DNA from: Lamellibrachia satsuma
Lineage: Eukaryota > Annelida > Polychaeta > Sabellida > Siboglinidae
DNA length: 64,000 nt
Assembly: GCA_033239005.1 (NCBI GenBank)
Contig: BSQZ01000011.1
Coordinates: 10,519,001-10,583,000, forward strand
Direction: 5' to 3'
Below, one piece after another: positions 48,310 through 59,039 of the stretch. Under the pieces are notes generated by a model. The model was not told where the DNA came from and did no database searches. It saw only the letters and a list, made by a program, of their open reading frames with translations. Each line of letters starts with the position of its first letter. The stretch's first letter is position 1. Both the position numbers and the translations under genes were made by a program.

Positions 48310-49700
48310 GAGTAACTCCGTCAATATAATAATAATAATATACAAAATACTGCTATTGCGCTAAGATCTTCGGGAGACCCAAGCTCGGCAGCGCACCAAA
48401 ACAAAAAGTATTAAGCAGTTCTTAATCGATAAGCAGTTCATGTTGTAAATAGTTGGATTGGTACGCTGCCGAGCTATGGAGGATAAGCAAACTTAAACAG
48501 GTGGGCTTTTTGTTTACGGTGACATGTTGTTATATTTCCTACATACTTAACACTAACAGGGAGTGAGTTTCATAGAGTCGATGCAGCAACTGAAAAAGCT
48601 CTAGTTCCGACATTTGCCTTAACACTGGGAACAAAAAGTAGAATAGAATTAAATGATCGAAGCTGTCTGGGCTGTCTTGCAGGAGTGAACAGTGAATGTA
48701 AATGTGCTGGTTGCTTGGATGAAAGTGCTTGATAGATAACTGTACAAATCTTAAAAATAATGCGATATCGGACAGGAAGCCAATGCAATGATATAAGAAG
48801 TGGTAATGAGTGCCAAACCATTTTGCACACGTTGAAGTTTCAAGATGACCTTGTGAGCACTATTATGATAAAGGGAATTGCAATAGTCAAGTATACTGCT
48901 AACAAGAGCAGTTGCAATAGTTTTGGTGACAGCAAAACACATAGACCGGCGAATACGACGAAGGTCACGAATATGATAAAAGCAGCAACGACAAGTTTGT
49001 GAAATTTGCTGTCTAAATTTCTTATTATTATCAAAGGTGACTCCAAAATTCCAAGCTGAGATGGCCGGTGTGAAATTTTGGCTCATCATAGGTGTTGGGA
49101 AAAAACAATCAAGTTTAACGCGCTGCTTTTATGTACTAATAATAAGAAACTCTGTTTATTTGCATTTATCTTTAATTTGCTGTTAGTCATCCAGTGGAAT
49201 ACATTCTGGAGACAATCCCTGAGTTGGTTTAAGTAACAATTTGTATCCGGAGTAGCCAAGGAAAGGTAAATATGTGTATCATCTGCATATAGGTGGTGGT
49301 CTAAGTTATGGGTTTGAATGACTGAGCTGAATGTAGTAGTGAAAAGAGTAAAAAGTAATGGTCCAAGAACAGAACCCCGAGGAACACCACACGAAGTGGG
49401 TAGTGCCGCTGAAAAGTAATTAGCTATCTTCACTCTTTGATATCTATCAATTAAGTATGCTGAAAACCAGCTAAGGGTTGTGTAGATATGCCATACTACA
49501 AGCGCGTAATGAGTATGTTATGGTCAATAGTATCCAAAAGGAGCAAATAAATCAAGCCAGGTAAGCGGCGTTACTTTACCTTTGTCCATATTTAGAGTGA
49601 CATCATTGTATACTTTGAAAAGAGCAGTCTCTGTATAATGAAACTGTTCGTTAATCTGTGGTTCAACTTCAAACAATAATAATTATGGTGGCATTTTTTT
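48310..49700 (-). mobile_element. Jockey/CR1-group LINE, 5'-truncated and decayed
   Basis: Read on the minus strand: ETALFKVYND near 49640, a degenerate LDLFAPF segment where AAFDTIDH is expected, LSWFSAYLIDRYQRV near 49440, GVPRGSVLGPLLF and HLYADDTHIYLS (49086-49433, catalytic YADD present), GVTFDNNKKFRQQI and LVSSILDYCNSLYH (48751-49089), SLHWLPVRYRIIFKICT (48570-48830), then a 3' UTR and an (ATT)n tail near 48325-48345. Several frameshifts. The 3' UTR matches the LINE end at 1012-1217. Confidence 0.85.
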
Positions 49701-49744
49701 ATTCTACTATATGGTTATTTTACCTGAAAAAAATCGACGTTGTG

Positions 49745-49945
49745 TAACACTGACATTTGGTCGAAGGCTGCAGTGAAATTTAGAGGGCATGCTTTATCCA
49801 GACCACATCTTGGGGCACCTCGGCCGATTCCCCGCACAAGACGACCAACTTGACATAACTTGTGTCGAGCCAGCCATTCGACGCCATGAAATCGTCATGG
49901 CCCATTTCCATCGACAGCATTTTGGCTTTCTCCTAAAACACAGTT
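49745..49945 (-). pseudogene. Tigger/pogo-type transposase fragment (CENP-B-like HTH region)
   Basis: On the minus strand, after an acceptor-like TGTGTTTTAG, the frame reads EKAKMLSMEMGHDDFMASNG, WL, and a little later LCGESAEVPQDVV. This is the pattern of the second DNA-binding helix-turn-helix of CENP-B/Tigger transposases (a GHDDFKASNGWL-like block followed by GESADV). A stop follows at once, and no DDE domain was found. A possible terminal repeat of the same element lies at 50600-50706. Confidence 0.55.
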
Positions 49946-50599
49946 GCACAACTTATTAGTTGATGTATGCAAAATGTATTTTCAATGGCAACATTGTATT
50001 CCACAGTTGCAGTGATGGGTTATCAATAAGTGACATGTTTGTAATCACCACTAAGTGTAGGTAGACAAGCACTGAAGCAGTGCAGTTTTGTCAAATAAGT
50101 TCAAATTCCAGTAAGTAAACACTTCACATACAAACATATATTTATTTAAAGCATTCTTTGCTAAAACGTGCATTTGATTACTGTCTATGTATATGACTAT
50201 GTCATGACTCCATAAGCCAAGCATCTAAACAAGACATACGTTTAACTTTAAATTAATGCTGACACTAGCTATGCTATCTCAGACTTGGACATGTAATTAT
50301 TAATAATAATAAGTTAAATGTACAGCGATAGTCTAACATTTGAAAAAGCCACCATAACACATTTAATCATACAGCTTTGACTGTCTTGGGCATGGTCATG
50401 ATAGTGTACAACTTGTATTAAAAGCTAGGCCGTATTAAAATTTTACAGAAAATATTTAAAAATAACAACCGCTCCCATATCCAAAAAATGGAGGTTCGGT
50501 AAACAATAACTAGTATGGAATGAAAAACGCAACTGGATCATCCGGCCGAGAAAATATTGTGAAACTAGATTGTTGTCCGCCATAGCATGGAAATAAAAC

Positions 50600-50706
50600 C
50601 ATAAAAATGTGTCCGCTGTCCGCGTTTAACAGGGACGTAAACCAGTCCGTACATTGAGAAACTGTCAGTACATAGCAGGTGTCCGCTGGTCAAAGGGTCC
50701 ACTGAA
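50600..50706 (-). mobile_element. Possible Tigger/pogo terminal inverted repeat region
   Basis: Read from 50706 on the minus strand the sequence begins CAGTGGACCCTTTGACCAGC then GGACACC, like Tigger/pogo termini (CAGTGGACC start). It sits 0.7-0.9 kb upstream of the transposase fragment in the right orientation. A second GTGTCCGC block lies at 50609. Confidence 0.35.
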
Positions 50707-51939
50707 AGCAGGAACTACGTGTACCCATAAACGATCCTAGTATTGGATATTAATGAATGGTAGATGTATGCGAAATTATGTTAATCAATAAACTATTGTT
50801 GTTTTCATTGCTTAGTAAACTTTCAAACTGCTTATTCTACCACCGCCATTGTTCGCCTAAATTTTACATGCAGCCTTCATCTGTCGTGAATGTTGCAGTT
50901 CATAACATAGGTTTTTTTAGTATGAACCTGCGGCAGTTAAAATTCTTAGCGTCGATATTCCTGCTTCACACCAGGTAATAGTGTGCAGTCAGTTTGTGGC
51001 TGATTATGTGGACTACAACGCTCGATTCCCGATGGAATGAACACATTCCATAGCATGGGTCTTGTTGCAACTGTCTCACAAGACGTAAAGACATGCACCC
51101 CAATTGAAAGAGTTGCAGCTAGTTGCGAGGACCGAACTGTTGTCAGGCGTACACACATACCATTCTATCTAGGTGTGATGCAACATGTCCTACGGGGGCT
51201 TCACCCAGAACCATCAATCATAAAATGATTTATATGAATCCGAGTTATCTGACATGTATGTACTATACTCGCAAATTCGTATGTGCCCAAGCTAATCGAC
51301 AAGAAGTAACGGCAGTATTAACGTTCCATCAACTTCTCTGGCGGAAAGCCATATTGATCGTGACAAGAGAACCTCAGTAAAGTAACGTAATTAGGAATAA
51401 TCTATGAAAACGCTGCTGTTGATCACATTCGAACTGGTAAAGCCATCTTTCGTGCGGCCCGTACTTGTGGATGCCGGTCGGAATATCACGCTGCTCAATG
51501 GCCTTTCACTGCCAGGAACATAAACATTAGTCAAAGACAGCGTACCAGAGGATGACACTCTGTGACCTGCTAGTACCTGTATGAATTGTGCAAAGAAAAT
51601 AAGTTACGCCGCCTAAAATAAGTGTATAACCTAGATTTCGATTTGAAAAAGTGATCCTCTGCGACCTTGCACCACTCACTGTTATTATCAAAATTGGCAA
51701 CGTGCACTACTTGGATTTGGGTGGACTTTCGCTCTGGCAATGTAGACCCGCAGTATAAATTAAAAAGAATATCAATATTACCATTGCAATTTGTTTGGAG
51801 TAGAAAAATACCTTTTATATCAGCTCTTCTAAAATGTGGCTCGAATGGTCGATAGCAATTATTTGCAAGTAAGCTTAGAAGACGATGCTGACCATGATAT
51901 GATATTGAGGTTGACCCGTTTTTGGACAGATGAGGAACG
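50707..51939. other. Non-coding stretch, nothing recognised
   Basis: Frames of 60-85 codons on both strands (for example 50757-50978, 51123-51380) lack domains, splice context and second copies. Confidence 0.45.
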
Positions 51940-52610
51940 GTTGGCGAAACGCTTTGTTGGTGACCGAAGGATAAAGTGTTATCCCCGTAGCCAACAACAG
52001 TTACTCTGGCGCCTGTGAGCGTCTTAAGCGTATTCAGGTGGTGCCGTTGGTCGTATTGAGGGGCGTCTCTGAATGACATGGCCACGCGTTGGGTACACAG
52101 TTCTCAGCATTTCGCATGATCTGTTTTGCCCCGTAAAAATTTTCGAAAAACGTTTTGTCACCATTGTTCGTCTAAGCGCGTCGGTCCATGGGATTTTGGG
52201 AGCTCCAAAACTGCTTCTATTTGGAACATTCCGAAACGAATTTTGGACAGCTTTTGTTGTGTGTTGTCTTATTTATATTTATTGTATATCCCAAAATACG
52301 TTCATGATGACGGTTTCGGAATGGTAAGATGTGTAGTAAACGTTGACAGATTTACACAAATTTAAAACGATTCCTTTGCGGAATTTACACGCCATTTTGA
52401 ATAATGTAACCTGTAAACTATTATATTTTATTTTCAGAAAATTAACGCGTGACAAGTTGTGTACATCATGTTACATTTCTATGTTATTTACGTGTGCTGG
52501 GGCCGCCGCCACCGCCGCCGCCGACTACATATAGTACTTACCAAATCAAATTCAAAATGTAGTCAACTCAATAACGACGAAGCAGGACATAGGAAGTTTG
52601 GATATGTGAA
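51940..52610 (+). repeat. Dispersed repeat DR7, copy 4, with short GCC tract
   Basis: Shares TTGGTCGTATT with GGGGCGTCTCT, GGCCACGCGTTGGGT-like and GAAGCAGGACATAGGAAGTT blocks with copies 1-3. The GCC run at 52501-52525 is far shorter than at 13592-13672. Confidence 0.7.
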
Positions 52611-52869
52611 GTTTGAAAAATAAAATATTATGTCCTGACATAAGTCTTTGTGGACATTCGGCGATTATCCTCGACCAGAATTAAGTTGGTTTTAGAAACG
52701 CGCTTGAAAACGCCGGCGTGTAGCACTGTTACAAACAAAATTGCATTGATTTAACAAGAAGATTTAACAAGATTGCCATCCCAAACAACAAGTTCCAGAT
52801 GGCAAGTGGACAAGGAAGCCATTGGCTTATCGAGAGTCCAACAATTTTCTCATATATGTGTAGCCCGCC

Positions 52870-54185
52870 CTTATCAAATATCTATCAATTCTATTTTTAA
52901 ACATATTCACACTACTAGCATTAACGCAATCGTTTGGCAATTTGTTCCATTCATTTATCACCCTCTGTGAGAAAGAGTACTTTCTCATGTCCAACCTACA
53001 CTGCTCCTTAACTAATGCTGCTTTGTGTCCTCTGGTTCTACTGCCTTCTTTAAGTTAGAAGAACATATTCCTGTCAACATCCTCATAACCATTCACTATT
53101 ATAAACACTTCTATTTGGTCTCCTCTTAGTCTCCTGGTCTGTAGTGTTATCAAACCACATTGTAATAAGCGACTTTCGTAACTAAGGTCTCTCAATTCTG
53201 GAATAATTTTAGTTGCTCTTCGTTGTATTCTTTCTAGCTTGTCTATGCCCTTTTTACGATATGGCCTCCATGCTTGAATACAATATTCCAAATGTGGTCT
53301 AACTATTGCTTTGTACAGCTGTTTCTCCTTATACATGATAGTTCTCCTAATTAGCCCTAGAATTTGATTTCTTTTCGAAGCAGCAATCCCACACTGCTCC
53401 GAAACTTTCATGTCAGCACTAAATGTTACTCCTAAGTCCTTTTCTTGTGTGGTTCTACCTAGTACAGCATTCCCCATTTTATATTCTTCGTCCATGTTTC
53501 CATGCCCTATGTGTATACATTTACACTCCCCAAAATTAAATAACATTTGCAATTTTTCTTACCATTTAACTAATTTATCTAGATCATCCTGTAAACTTTG
53601 TTTATCTGTATCATTAGTAATCTTTCTGAATACTTCTTTGTCATCTGCAAATTTGAGTACTTTGCTAGATATGTCATCTTCCAAATCATTTAAATATATC
53701 AAAAAACAGTATAGGGCCTAATACTGATCCCTGTGGTACCCCACTCAAAACCGATTTCTAGTTTGAAATCTCACCGTCCACTATTACTATCTGTCTTCTG
53801 TGTGTAAGCCACTTTTCTATCCAGTTGAATACATCATTACCTATGACATGGGCTTTTAGTTTAAGTAACAATCTTTGATGTGGCACTTTATCGAAAGCTT
53901 TCTGAAAATCTAAGTAGACAACATCCACTGGTGACACGTCATGTACCTACTTTGAAATTTGTTCAAAAAAACATAAGAGATTAGTTAGACATGACCACAC
54001 TTTTAGGAACCAATGTTGAGATGTATTTATTAATTTATGTTTTACAAGGAATTCCACCATGTTGTCTCTAATTAATGTTTCGAGTAATTTACATACAACT
54101 GATGTTAAACTCACTGTTCTGTAATTTTCTGGTTTGTTCCTCGATTCCTTCTTGGTTGTGGTTTCTTTGCTTTCAACATTTTCAA
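52870..54185 (-). mobile_element. CR1-like LINE, second copy, truncated, in intron 1 of gene 2
   Basis: The minus-strand frame 53055-53552 encodes LGVTFSADMKVSEQCGIAAS, VRPHLEYCIQAWRPYRKK, LERIQRRATKIIPELRDLSY and RRLRGDQIEVF. From 53560 to 54130 the upstream RT region is present at DNA level with stops (the SVLGP/ND region near 53690-53750 matches 12660-12760). The 5' edge near 54185 interrupts the gene 1/gene 2 homology, so the insertion is younger than the gene duplication. Confidence 0.85.
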
Positions 54186-54463
54186 GAGCTAATGCATTAT
54201 TTAATTGTACGCTTTAAAGTTTGCTATATTCATGCTACACGCAGTTTACACAATTTGTTAAAGTTACAATGCAGAATACATAAGGGGATGCCTTTGTCAT
54301 CTGGTATTTTTGTTTGTATTCATTGCATGAACACGCCGGCGTTGTTTAGTCCTCGTAACGATTAATATATGCAAAATCGCATTGAGGAATATGCAACCGT
54401 TAACGTTGTTTGAAAACACCACTATTTTGTGTTCATGTTTGTAGTTACAAGAAAGGTTTTGCA

Positions 54464-54585
54464 TTTACAGGGATCTGCTTTAAAGCAAAGTCATATTTAT
54501 TTGTTTACAGGGATCTGCTTTAAAGCAAAGTCATATTTATTTGTTTACAGGGATCTGCTTTAAAGCAAAGTCATATTTATTAGTT
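54464..54585 (+). repeat. 40-bp tandem repeat, 3 copies, each with an acceptor-like motif
   Basis: GGATCTGCTTTAAAGCAAAG recurs at 54471, 54511 and 54551, exactly 40 bp apart. Each copy is preceded by TTTACAG, and copies 2 and 3 by TTTATTTGTTTACAG, a 3' splice site look-alike. It lies 80-200 bp upstream of exon 2 of gene 2. Confidence 0.9.
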
Positions 54586-54667
54586 TGCACAAATTACCGC
54601 AGCTTAAATATTTCTGATGTGGAATTAGCAGGAGTTTTCTTAATATTAGTGTTTGTAATCATTGTAG

Positions 54668-56285
54668 AATGCGTGTTTGGTCCTGCTGCTGGTGGCGGTG
54701 AGCGTGGACTACATCAATGGTACCAGCTGCAAATCTAACTCGGACTGCACTGGCGACAATAACTTTTGCTTCATGTATGACCAGTGTGATGAGGGATGGT
54801 GTCAATGCAATAAGGGTTACGAAAATAAAAATGGGAATTGTGTTGAAGGTGAGTTGTTTTATGAACGTTTAGTTACAAGTACATACAACGATACGTCGAT
54901 ATTGGAGAATAGTTGCACTCGCTACGTTCCTTATTTCAGTTCTTCTTGATCATGCTTTCTTGATCAGTTTATTGTATTGCTTGAATATGTCATTGTATGT
55001 GTAATATACCGTATAGTATGTGATGCTTTAATTAACAAAAAGAATATATCGTATCATGAGTATACTATACTAACCAAAGTACTAAATTATTACTAGATCA
55101 AACTCGTTGTATTCCGCATAAGTCGACGCAGCCGTGCCACTAATGCAACCGATGGGCACAGTACTAGATACAGAACATTGTACTTGGGGTTGTTGAGTTG
55201 ACGGATGCCGATGTTACCATAGGCGAGTCGACTTTTGGTCTCTTGTGATTCAGTGTTATTTCTTTCCGTAGAACCGTCATTGCTTAGCAAATGTGTCAAC
55301 AAATGTTAACCCTTTCGTTTTAGAACCTACCAGAACGAAGGCAGGTGGATCTTGTAAATATAACAGTGACTGCGAGAGTTCGAATTGCGACACGTGCCCA
55401 GGCTCCAAAGACACAAACGAAATATGTCTGTCTGGTAAGTCACCAGCTTCAAACGAACAGTGTTTTTGTTACGTTAAATACTATTGAATCTAAATAAAAA
55501 ATAACATTATAGTCTCGGAGGGATTAATATACATTTAAAATGTTTCTATTTGAAAAATCGTGTTGGCTAAGAGAAAATTAATATGTGACGGCATTGATAA
55601 AAAGGATGTGGTGTCTAAATTCGAGTGGAAATATTACGTAAGACCAGTCCGACTGCCATTCAAGTACATTGAGAAAAATAACGGTTGGCTTGCCGAAAGG
55701 AAATAATATAGATAAATTCCTTTGTTGCGTGTTCGTTGTCGGTTGAGAGACGTTTGTGTTGTTGTGTCTGCCAGAGAGAGGACTCGTGTTTCTTGTCGAT
55801 GACCTTCGTGAGTCATCATTAGCAGTTTATCTGATGATGTTTTTCGGAATGTTGGTGTGGCTGCCAAAATTACTTAAAATACAGTATTTCAGGGCGAATA
55901 GACACTTATGAGAAATAAACTAAAATACTTACATCCCTTAGTATACTAACCGTGTGACTGACTATCTCTGAAAGGTGTGTTTTTCAAAGCTTGTCCAGCT
56001 CACGTACAGTGGTTTTTCGACTGTGAGATAATACATTGTATCTTGCGTTTCGTCAATATCTTTAGTTTTTGGTTCATGTTATTTGTAGCTGACATAATTG
56101 CCATAAACGGCTGAACCGAGTAGAGCCTATGCTGGTGATAGGCCGAAACGAGTGTTTTGTCATAGTGGCGGTAACATTATTACATCGTATTAATCCCTGT
56201 TTCACTAGGAGCCAGTCAACTGTCAGTGAGCCTACTGGCGCTCGGTGGTCTGCTTGTGACCGCCGTTCTCACCAAGTTCTACTGA
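54668..56285 (+). CDS. Gene 2 (5' partial): Cys-rich secreted or anchored paralog of gene 1
   Basis: Exons 54668-54848, 55324-55434 and 56209-56285 with good splice sites (acceptors CATTGTAG, CGTTTTAG, TTTCACTAG; donors GTGAGT, GTAAGT). The first exon continues the leader NACLVLLLVAVSVDYINGTS and encodes a seven-Cys module (CKSNSDC, NNFCFMYDQC, GWCQCNKGY, NCVE) like EB/EGF modules. The second adds five Cys (GGSCKYNSDCESSNCDTC, EICLS). The last encodes SLLALGGLLVTAVLTKFY, a hydrophobic end fitting a GPI signal or membrane anchor. All internal boundaries are phase 1. The ATG-bearing first exon was not found: sequence matching intron 1 of gene 1 starts only at about 54190, where a CR1-like LINE breaks the homology. 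It either lies upstream unrecognised, is lost, or is shared with gene 1. Likely role: small extracellular surface protein, inferred from architecture only. Confidence 0.65.
54965..55275 (+). repeat. DR2 3' part inside intron 2 of gene 2
   Basis: Aligns with 8320-8580 (TATTGTATTGCTTGAATATG, then ACTTTTGGTCTC/ACATTTGGTCTC and TTATTTC/TTTATCC near the end). Confidence 0.7.
55735..55935 (+). repeat. Single ancestral-type unit of the 43-bp minisatellite and its flank
   Basis: 55747-55788 reads GACGTTTGTGTTGTTGTGTC then GAGGACTCGTG: one unit of the gene 1 array with a small internal deletion. The flank GACACTTATG with AGAAATAAACTAAAATACTT (near 55905-55930) matches the array flank at 18960-18992. 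Here the array is not expanded. Confidence 0.75.
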
Positions 56286-56446
56286 GCGTCCGGAGCCTGA
56301 CAAGACAGTAATGACCGAGAGATAAGATCGACCAATAGTATCTCTGACACCATTTTAGCATCACCACATTTAAATTGCTACACGTTAGCACTGTGTACAC
56401 CTTCTGTTCGAACATTTTATATAAATTCCAGTGTATCGCATCTGTC

Positions 56447-56452
56447 AATAAA
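56447..56452 (+). terminator. Candidate polyadenylation signal of gene 2
   Basis: AATAAA about 160 bases after the gene 2 stop codon, in an AT-rich 3' flank. Confidence 0.4.
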
Positions 56453-57559
56453 AAAACTTATGACGTATTTGTAAGAATCATCTCAATTGGCTTTTTATAG
56501 ATGCAATTCCAATTCCAAAAGTAAGTTAGTTCTAAAATAAGTTAATGTGTTGCTGCTTATTCAAATCCTACTAATTATTTCTGAAAGTGTTTGTCGTTTC
56601 GGCCAGTTTTCATATAGTGTGTTCCACTTGTATTGCACGCACTTAACAAACTATTAGATTGGAAAGAGTTCCTGGTTATTATTTTTAATGTGTTATCATT
56701 GTGTGCATGTGTGACAGAGCAAGCCGCCATATTTGATGTTTCGCTAGGGATGTGTTACACTAGTGTGGACAGTTAAATGTAAAATTAAATGTATTTGTCT
56801 TGTACATGTACGTTTGGTCATTATATTTTACAGTAAACATGTTTTGTAATGCCGTTTTTTATCGGATGCATTTGCACAAAGATGTTTGCTTATCAATGAA
56901 TCAGTTGAATTGTGTTGATGTATTTTTAGTGCACCTGTGCTTTTAATAAATGGAATCAATCAATCTTCGCTATTGTGTTTTACAATTTTTATTTTGGCCA
57001 CATTGTTGCCTTGCAGTTGTCAGAGACCGTGCACATGAGATTTGTATGCGTAGATTCCAGATTACCTGTCTGCCCGTGGCTATTCTCGCCAACTCAAGGA
57101 CGGGTGTATCTCTGTTTCATTGATCCGCCATTGTTGCATTACAATAGTACAGTCTTCATGTCCTAGCAACACTTAGCTATCGCATTACTAAAGCCTAAGG
57201 GCAACGCCGTCCACCTTCATGTGTGAAAGCAGACCCAGTTGCACTGCTAAGACGCAATGTATCGTGGAACTACACTCGCCCCGCTATAGTTACCACGTTA
57301 TTCACCACTGTATATCTTAAATTATGTATTAAGTCTATCTATTATTTGAATCGGTGATATGTATAATAGTAACAATACACCTGGGGTATTTCTACTTGGA
57401 GAAGGCGTTGTGAGGGCAATTCATCGTCGACATCCCTCCCTCATAGTTATAACATGACACATGTCGCAACACATCAAACAAGAATCGATCACGTTATTGT
57501 TAACACCACGAGCTGCGATAATTGGATAGTGGCTGATGTTTAAATATACATTACTGAGG
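56453..57559. other. Non-coding stretch
   Basis: AT-rich DNA with a second AATAAA near 56946; only short frames without domains. Confidence 0.45.
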
Positions 57560-57720
57560 GGTTGTGGTAAGGGTCTCAACCTCCCATCTCCCACCGGTTT
57601 TAGGGGATAACTTTCCATCTCCCACCTGTCTGGGGTCAACCTCCCACCGATTTTGGGAGTCCACTTCCCACATCCCACCAATTTTAGAACCAACCTCGCA
57701 CCTGCCACTTCCTGCCACAC
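57560..57720 (-). repeat. C-rich repeat built on CAACCTCCCATCTCCCACC
   Basis: Five CTCCCACC/CTCCCATC-type blocks. The reverse complement resembles 29816-29960. A leftover AACCTCCCATC also separates the two TA tracts at 57940. Confidence 0.6.
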
Positions 57721-57760
57721 CACATCGTTACAAGGGTTATTCTTATTGTATGTGTTGCGA

Positions 57761-58002
<242 letters not shown>

Positions 58003-58006
<4 letters not shown>

Positions 58007-58800
58007 TAAGCGACTTAATAAGCATACAGTCTCCATGTTTTTATAGCTGTCTTTGGGTTAAATATAAGTATCAAATCTATGATAATTATTAATATAGTTT
58101 TTGTTTTAGCATTAATCCAGTTTTTGTTAGCAAACTTTAAATGTAATGCTTCCTGCAATTTACTGACAATGTGGAAACATTATTTCGACACATATATTCA
58201 ATACTTGAATCTACACTGGCAAACACATCAAGTCATAATTATATTATTCATAAAAACGTTTGTTAATAAATCTGATGTACCCTTATAGTTGCGACAGTAA
58301 ACGTAACTGTCAACGTAAACTGTCAGCATCGCAGTGTCACGCAGTGCGCTTCTCACGCATGCACATCTCATTCAAAACCAGTTAACCCCGCCCAAATTAT
58401 GGTAATTACCCGGAGGCCGCCTATAAAAAAATTACGCCGACGGGTATATTTTCGGTACGGTCAGTTGGAAAGCTAGACTCGATTATCCAGTCTCCGTGCT
58501 GTGGCGCCACCGTTTGTTGCACGCATCATCGCCTGGACACAAAATGTACTTTCATTGTGACGGAAATTGTGTATGCACCCAGATTTTGGGTGCATAAATA
58601 ATTAGCTAATTACGATGTCATGCGGGAATTTGGCTAATTTGTAAAATAAGAGTGAACTTTTATCAGTTATACGATGCAATGCTTATTAACTTTAAAATGT
58701 CAGACTGAAAAGTTAAATCAGGCAAAAAATGTTGTGTAGAATCTCGATAATGACGCCGATTGGCTGATAGCGCTTCACAGGAACGCCTACACAAAATTTA
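58003..58800. other. Non-coding; includes paralogous site without the hAT-like element
   Basis: 58505-58690 aligns with 21375-21525 joined to 22988-23090, i.e. both flanks of the hAT-like element without the insert (shared CCACCGTTT, TTTTCATTGT/TTTCATTGTGACGGAAATT, ACCCAGATT, AAATAAGA). Confidence 0.6.
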
Positions 58801-59024
58801 CTGGTGGCAGTGGGTAACAACGAGACCACGCCTCTGAGGCCAGACTCTCTTCTCGACGAGTTCACGAAGACGAGCGAGAGCCGGATAAGCGAGACTACTA
58901 GAAAGCACGAGGAAAACCTTCCAGTGACGTCACAATTGGTCACCCCAAAGGAAAGCTGTCTCGTGGTACCAATATCATCGAGACAGCGGGTGTTGGTATC
59001 CGACAACTCACCATTGAAAAAGTA
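58801..59024 (+). CDS. Small charged frame, doubtful exon
   Basis: An open frame of about 73 codons (ETTPLRPDSLLDEFTKTS, later LVTPKESCLVVPISSRQRVL) ends in TAA. Its 3' third corresponds at DNA level to the end of the acidic-repeat exon at 33534-33722 (GGTCACCCCAAAGGAAAGCT against GGTCACCCGGAAGGAGAGCT), but the acidic units are absent and no good acceptor is visible. Probably a decayed relative or chance. Confidence 0.2.
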
Positions 59025-59039
59025 AAACAGGCTACTTCT

